Below are positions 58,997 through 64,000 of a stretch of DNA of 64,000 bases, piece after piece. Both the position numbers and the translations under genes were made by a program. The stretch's first letter is position 1. Each line of letters opens with the position of its first letter. The stretch spans positions 1 to 64,000 of the forward strand of contig CAXKVR010000159.1 of the NCBI GenBank assembly GCA_964058845.1, written 5' to 3'. Below the pieces are notes generated by a model that saw only the letters and a list, made by a program, of their open reading frames with translations, did no database searches and was not told the origin of the DNA. Origin of the DNA: Carex sylvatica (Eukaryota > Streptophyta > Magnoliopsida > Poales > Cyperaceae).

Positions 58997-61148
58997 TGTA
59001 CTTTCGAAATATTGGCAATTTTTGGTTTGTTTTTTCTCAGGAGAGGAAAGGTGAGAAGAGAAGAGAAGAGAGGGAGGAAGCAAAAGAGAGTGTAGTGTTT
59101 AATGTTGTAAGAATGTTTTGAATTTTTCCTAGGAGTTTATCGGGACGAGGGAAACAAGGAGTGAAGATCGTTGACTGGTCTCGGTTCACAAGAAAAGAAC
59201 TTGTCTAAGTTAGTGGGTCCAACTTGGCAGTAATAAATTAAAAGTTAATCCACAGTGGACCAAATTTTAGGAGCCGAATTCACGAGAGTCGAGCTGAAGA
59301 CGAAATTTACATCTTTGTGTCAGATTTCTCTGTAGCTAAATGTGAAGTGAGTCTATTAATAAATGAAATCATTGAAATGATTCCAGCTGCTACACAAAAG
59401 GATGTAAATAGGAATGGTACAGAAGGATTCGAATAAGGTGGAGACAAAATGGAGGAGGAGAGCAGGGAGAAAGCAGAGCTTAAAGAGGAAAAGACATCCG
59501 ACGATGTCAGACTTTGACAGTCTTGTTAGGGTTTGCTTTCAGCCTTTCAAGCAATAGCGGGAAAGGAATTTATAAGCTAAAAATGTGCATTTTTAAAGTT
59601 CCGCTCTGACAGCTCTCAAGTGACATTTGTTGTACAACTTAGCATCAATCCAATTCCTAAAAGTGCTAATTTGAGGCATTAGAAGTTCAGAAGAACAAAA
59701 TAATTCCAAGCAACAACAATTAAGAACAGAGTTCTCACATTCGACAAGAGACACATGCGACCAACTAACAGATAAAATTAAGTCGGTAAGATTTGACTGA
59801 TAAAATAAAGTTGATGTTGTGTGAAAAGAAAAGAATGATCCAAATATAACAAATTTCAATTGAGTCGGTAAAATGACTAAAATCTGAAGGAAAAAAACAA
59901 AACCTTTGGTTTGTTATACCTGCGGAACTGTTTAATGTTTCAATGAAACGCGCATATTTGTCGCTATATGAGGGGTAATTATGTAATTTCGTTACTCTTC
60001 ATATTAGCTCCATTATCCATAGAGAGAGGAAAACTGGATATAAGAATCAATAAAGAAGAGAGCGGAATGCCCGTGCAAACAAGTTCCATTTGCATTTGAA
60101 ATTTTTGATCATCTGTGGAAAACACTGTATGATATTTCATAGAACAAAGATTTCCAGCTGTATTTAAAAAGAATTACATAATATATACAGAAGTAAAGCA
60201 ACAGAAATATTATTCAAATATCTGCAGGGAGTTGTTCTAGTTGGGAACATCCGAACAGGGGACAGCTATTGTCTCGTACCGAAGCAAGACAAATGAGAAC
60301 ATCACACGTGGATGAGTTCGCTGCTCGAAATCACACAGCGGATTGGATCGGAGCAGTACAGCGGCAGGTCTTAAAAGGCTGCGACCGTTCCGTCTAGGGA
60401 CGTGAAAAGTAGAAGCGTGTTCGTACTTCAATATCCTAAACTATGTACGGACATGGCATATAGCATTAAATGTGAACCTTAATACGTAGGAATCGCATAT
60501 GTCATGCGGTTCGTTAAAAATTTAATGCGTCTGGTCTAGTCAAATACCAAAGACTGACAATCTTGGAGATCGAATCGACCGAGCAGCAAAATCAGGTTGG
60601 CGTATTTTTTTTCAAAGGAAATAAATAGGGTTTCCTCTCTCCAGTGCGACGAACTGGATATGTCCTGTATTCTTCTATCAATTTTCAGCTAGTTTCATAA
60701 TACATTTTTTTTGTATTAAATTTGATATTCCAATAATTTTTAAAAACGATAACGAAGCAATAATAATTTTAAATAAATTTGGGACCAAGTTGTACAACTT
60801 TGAAGTAAAGATATTGGAAATGGACATTTCTCACGCTGACAGTAACAGAGAGGATTGTAGTTCCGGAAAGCAGGTATTATTTTGTTTCGAGTAAAAGAAG
60901 GATAAGGCAGAGAGAGCTAGAGACAGGATAGAATGTGTTGTGTTGAGCCTAGGCGAGCGCTTTTTGTAGAAGGGGAATAGCGGAATAGGTCCGATGAGTA
61001 TTGGATGTACTAAAAATCCAACTAGTTCTAACACCGTACAATTGTTATTAAGATTCTGCTCGCACGGAAATTGATACGCACGAGTAGGATTTATTAGAAG
61101 AACACAAATCTTGATGCAATCGGATGGTCACTATACCCATCGAACCAA
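58997..61148. other. Intergenic, upstream of the MCTP gene
   Basis: 58997-59110 is a purine-rich tract (plus strand), so the MCTP leader is CT-rich, as expected for a plant 5' UTR. The rest has short ORFs only. A less AT-rich island at 60,240-60,440 contains no recognisable gene or RNA. Confidence 0.45.
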
Positions 61149-61176
61149 AGTAGGTCCGATGGGCATCGGACCTACT
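61149..61176. repeat. 28-bp near-perfect palindrome
   Basis: AGTAGGTCCGATG, a 2-bp GG centre, then CATCGGACCTACT: a perfect 13-bp inverted repeat. It precedes a second inverted repeat by 40 bp. Confidence 0.9.
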
Positions 61177-61217
61177 CTGAAAAAATTTAGCCGAATAGGG
61201 GATCAAACTGGAATTCG

Positions 61218-61380
61218 CATCCTCTGAGATATCTCATATGTTACGTGACTTTTTGAAAAATCTCAGGCGTTCAAATACGTTCTGCACGAATCTCGAAGTA
61301 CAGCAATACTGCCCCCCTGGGCTTTCCCGAATAGGCACCGAACACGTCGGTCACGCAAAATATGTGATATCTCAGAGGAT
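61218..61380. repeat. Inverted repeat around TCCTCTGAGATATC
   Basis: Arms at about 61218-61249 (ATCCTCTGAGATATCTCATA) and 61350-61380 (TATGTGATATCTCAGAGGAT) are inverted, with a few mismatches, and enclose about 100 bp containing CGTTC/GAACG-type motifs. Possibly the ends of a small non-autonomous element. No clear target-site duplication. Confidence 0.6.
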
Positions 61381-61626
61381 ACGGACTGATAAAACTGTGA
61401 CGTGTTCGGATTTGTGCACGGGTCAGGAAGAGTGGGTTTGATAGCATAGCTCGTGATCTGTGTTACACTGTTCCTTCTTTTACTTTATTTTGGGGAATTC
61501 GTGCCAAATGCTGGTGGTCATGGTTCATGCTTCCGTACCAGTTGGGATTCTTCGGCTTCGTTTATTTAATTATTTTATGTTTTATTTTTTCGTACGTAAG
61601 ATATCCAAAAAAATTATAATATTTTC

Positions 61627-62032
61627 CTTTTGAAAATGAGAGAGTTCAAATGCACCCAAATGCATCATATCTTTTATTTCTGTTTTCAAAGTCAAAACAG
61701 TTAATCCGAACCGTTAGATTCGATCTATATATTAAGATGTATTTGAAGACCAAATTTTACATTTTTTGAAATTTTTTTACTATTTTTTTAGATTTATTGA
61801 AAATCGCTGTTTTGTTATGGTCCAGATTTGTTAAAAACAGCGATTTTCAATAAATCTAACAAAATAGTAAAAAAATTTCAAAAAATGTAAAATTTGGTCT
61901 CCAAAAACATCTTAATATATAGATCGCATCTAACGGTTCGGATTGACTATTCGGACTTTAAAAACGGAAAAAAATGATTTGAAAGACATGGTGTATTTGA
62001 GTGCATTTGAACCCTCCTCTTTGAAAATTTGC
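61627..62032. mobile_element. MITE-like inverted-repeat element (~400 bp)
   Basis: Nearly the whole element is two inverted arms (about 61638-61815 and 61840-62019) around a ~20-bp centre (GTTATGGTCCAGATTTG). Examples are AACCGTTAGAT versus ATCTAACGGTT and CAAATTTTACATTTTTTGAA versus its reverse complement. The 12-bp TATAATATTTTC flanks it at 61615-61626 and 62033-62044. The length of that repeat suggests a target-site duplication, though AT-rich DNA makes the exact ends uncertain. Confidence 0.7.
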
Positions 62033-62044
62033 TATAATATTTTC

Positions 62045-62416
62045 AACAGTGAAATTTGAACACGGCATACATCTTTCATATTATCTTGAGCAAAATTGAT
62101 AAAATTATAAATTAATACATATGCAAAGTTGAATAATTAGGTCTCAAGTTTGGCACTGCTTTGATCCGTTTAGCTAATTATTTTATGTTTTATAGATAAA
62201 AGTTGAAAAAATTATAATTTTTTTACAATATAATATGAACTATGTACACATTTTTTGAGATATTTTATATTTGATTTAATACATATATTTAATTTTTTGG
62301 AAAGACCTTCATATAACTTTCATTTTATATAGTGTGTGTTTATATATATTATATAAAATCCAGTCAAATGATTAAAACAAACTGCGCAACAAAAAAATCC
62401 ACGTAATTATATTTTT
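62045..62416. other. Intergenic AT-rich DNA
   Basis: Contains an AT-rich microsatellite-like stretch at about 62,338-62,358; no gene seen. Confidence 0.5.
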
Positions 62417-62518
62417 GAAAACTTTCGCAGACTGCAAAATCATAAGAGGGACTTGAACTCTCGATTTTTTTTACAACAGTTCTAGAACTTTTTTCTAACC
62501 AACTGAATTACCTCTCAT
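62417..62518 (-). mobile_element. Second, older tRNA-derived SINE copy
   Basis: Read on the minus strand it parallels the SINE at 45662-45782: GAGAGGTAATTCAGTTGGTTAG (A box TAATTCAGTTGG), GAGAGTTCAAGTCCC (B box) and TGCGAAAGTTTT at the 3' part. It is more diverged. Only a weak 8-bp flanking repeat (ATATTTTT) is visible, so boundaries are approximate. Confidence 0.7.
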
Positions 62519-62531
62519 TTCTCATATTTTT

Positions 62532-63408
62532 AATACAATATTTTATTAACTCAAACATCAATACATTTTTTCTCAGAAATATAAATTTAATGCATTATAT
62601 ACTGTAGTTTTACGTTACTTCCAAAGATATATGGAACAAAAAATAAATTATCAACTATTTAAGTACAAAGGAGCTTAATGAATGTGCAAATGATTTATTT
62701 AATGTTTGTGTAAGAAATATATTATGTTTTCTAATTGATCCGTTTCTGAAAACAAATGATTTACTTTATCTACTTGTGATACATATACAGTGACATTTAA
62801 ACATATCTCTTTGTGTACATCACGAGTAAGAAAATAAATCATTTGCTCTTAAAACTGACCAATTGAAAGACTACTATTTTTCTTAACCATCCTACATTTT
62901 TTTTAATAAATGATAAAATGAATACTTTATAAATTTAAAATAAGTTCTAATAGAAAAAATAATAAATTGATTAAATTTGTGAGTTTTTGAAATTTAGAAG
63001 GAAAAATATGAGATTATGGATTTTAGAGGGGTAAATACATAACTTCAAAGTTTTTGAGAGGTATATATGAAATCCCCCCTAAAGTAAGGACGTACATCTC
63101 TCCTCTATATTATGCATCTTAAATTAAATTGGCTGACAGAAACTCTAATGGTTAGGATTGATTGATCTAAATTCGGATTGAATCTGAACCCTCCAGTCAA
63201 ATAATCTGTCTTTCTTTGATTAAATACATCATTTATATGTGTAGAAGTCTATATTTAGTTCAAAATTGGACTCACCACATGTATAGACACACGTATTACC
63301 ACACGCATTTTTGCTTTGCACTGTTGGATTTGAATCAAAAATCGTGCAGATGAAAATCCATTTTTTCGCTGAAACGCTCGTCGCTCCCAGTGAATTAATT
63401 TTGTTGCC
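62532..63408. other. Intergenic AT-rich DNA
   Basis: No credible ORF, RNA gene or clear repeat boundary found. 63,120-63,200 contains degraded motifs (AATGGTTAGGATTGATTGAT, ATTCGGATTGAATCTGAACC) of a kind seen near MITE arms elsewhere in the window. Confidence 0.4.
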
Positions 63409-63677
63409 CGTCTCCCTCCCAGATCGCTTCTTCCAAAGGAAAAAACCTAATCGCCTCAACGCCTCAGACCCGCGCCTCATCGCCTCAGAGGCTCGGACCC
63501 GCGCCATGCGTCATCTCCTTAGACCCGCGCCTCTCACTGCTTCATCCCTGATCCCTTCTTCCAAAGAAAAAAATGGCCTTAATTGCCGCATTGCCTCAGA
63601 CCCGTGCCTTATCTCCCTCCCCGATCCCTTCTTCCAAAGAAAAAAAAAAGGCATAATCGCCTCATCACCTCAAACCC
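63409..63677. repeat. Degenerate ~75-130-bp tandem repeat, three copies
   Basis: CTCCCTCCC(A/C)GATC(G/C)CTTCTTCCAAAG, a purine run, and (T)AATCGCCTCA...CCTCAGACCCGCGCC recur from about 63,409, 63,545 and 63,612. GC-rich relative to its surroundings. A 144-codon ORF spans it but is repetitive and unlike a known protein. Confidence 0.65.
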
Positions 63678-64000
63678 ACTTGGTACTACTGGACCTAACT
63701 ACCGAAGAAGAAGAGAAGACCATCTGTAACCCTAAAAAACCCTAACTACTGAACTCCCAAAGAAGAGAAGAGAAGAGAAGGGGTAGAGAGAAAAGACGAA
63801 GTACAGAGCAGCGATGCCATTTATAATGCCAAGACCAAGATTCAGGCCCCGATTCATCAATCTGTCACACCCCACGGGCACGAGTCGCGACAGTACCCCG
63901 CCGTAAGCATACAACTCCATGTATGCTTACAAGGCAATTCAATTTACATTCAGAAATATAAATCCTAAGTATATAGTCTGGTCAAAGTTTAATACATCAA
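63678..64000. other. Window end; possible LTR-like start
   Basis: AAGAGAAGAGAAG purine repeat at about 63,761-63,781. TGTCACACCCC begins at 63863, a motif frequent at the 5' end of plant LTR retrotransposons, followed by an inverted repeat TAAGCATAC/GTATGCTTA (63,905-63,930). The element, if real, would continue beyond the window. Confidence 0.3.

Noticed and set aside
58997..59083. 29-residue N-terminal extension of the MCTP protein
   Set aside because: The frame is open but begins with TTG and has no ATG; the ATG at 58996 leads straight into the first C2 domain.
60237..60431. Possible small gene in the less AT-rich island
   Set aside because: Short frame without codon-use or family support; no promoter or RNA structure recognised.

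Overview
This is nuclear DNA from a flowering plant, probably a eudicot; I cannot place it to family. The evidence is spliceosomal introns, AT-rich intergenic DNA, plant-type promoters (TATA box followed by CT-rich leaders), plant gene families (F-box/FBA, SUVH, MCTP, LEA) and several classes of plant transposable element.

Positions 1 to about 40,716 are a head-to-tail tandem array with a period of about 10.5 kb. There are almost four units: U1, cut by the window start, 1-9249; U2, 9250-19747; U3, 19748-30248; U4, 30249-40716. Each unit carries a shortened four-exon gene related to Mediator subunit 14 on the minus strand and, about 5 kb away and divergently oriented, an intact single-exon F-box gene on the plus strand. 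Between them lie a 429-bp insertion with 10-bp flanking repeats and an ORF fragment of unknown origin. U2-U4 begin with a broken 5' piece of a LEA gene whose intact relative lies at 53.4 kb. The units are mosaics: which copy resembles which changes along the unit, as expected from unequal crossing-over or gene conversion. F-box copies 1-3 encode identical proteins; copy 4 is clearly older.

Positions 40.7-46.6 kb hold a 200-bp tandem duplication and a SUVH5/6-type histone H3K9 methyltransferase gene on the minus strand. Its probable 5' UTR intron contains a tRNA-derived SINE with a perfect 13-bp target-site duplication. Positions 47-52.5 kb are a noncoding 1.8-kb tandem duplication. Its second copy is interrupted by a long-arm foldback (Mutator-like) element, which is itself interrupted by a 778-bp hAT-like element full of TATGCGG minisatellite. 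Both empty sites are preserved within the window.

Positions 53.4-54.7 kb hold a three-exon LEA gene, and 55.6-59.0 kb a two-exon MCTP gene (four C2 domains plus a C-terminal membrane region) on the minus strand. The remainder, 59-64 kb, is intergenic, with palindromes, a MITE-like inverted repeat, a second SINE and a short GC-rich tandem repeat. The genes share no evident pathway. The coherent story is local amplification of a MED14-like/F-box cassette next to an ordinary gene neighbourhood with layered transposon insertions.
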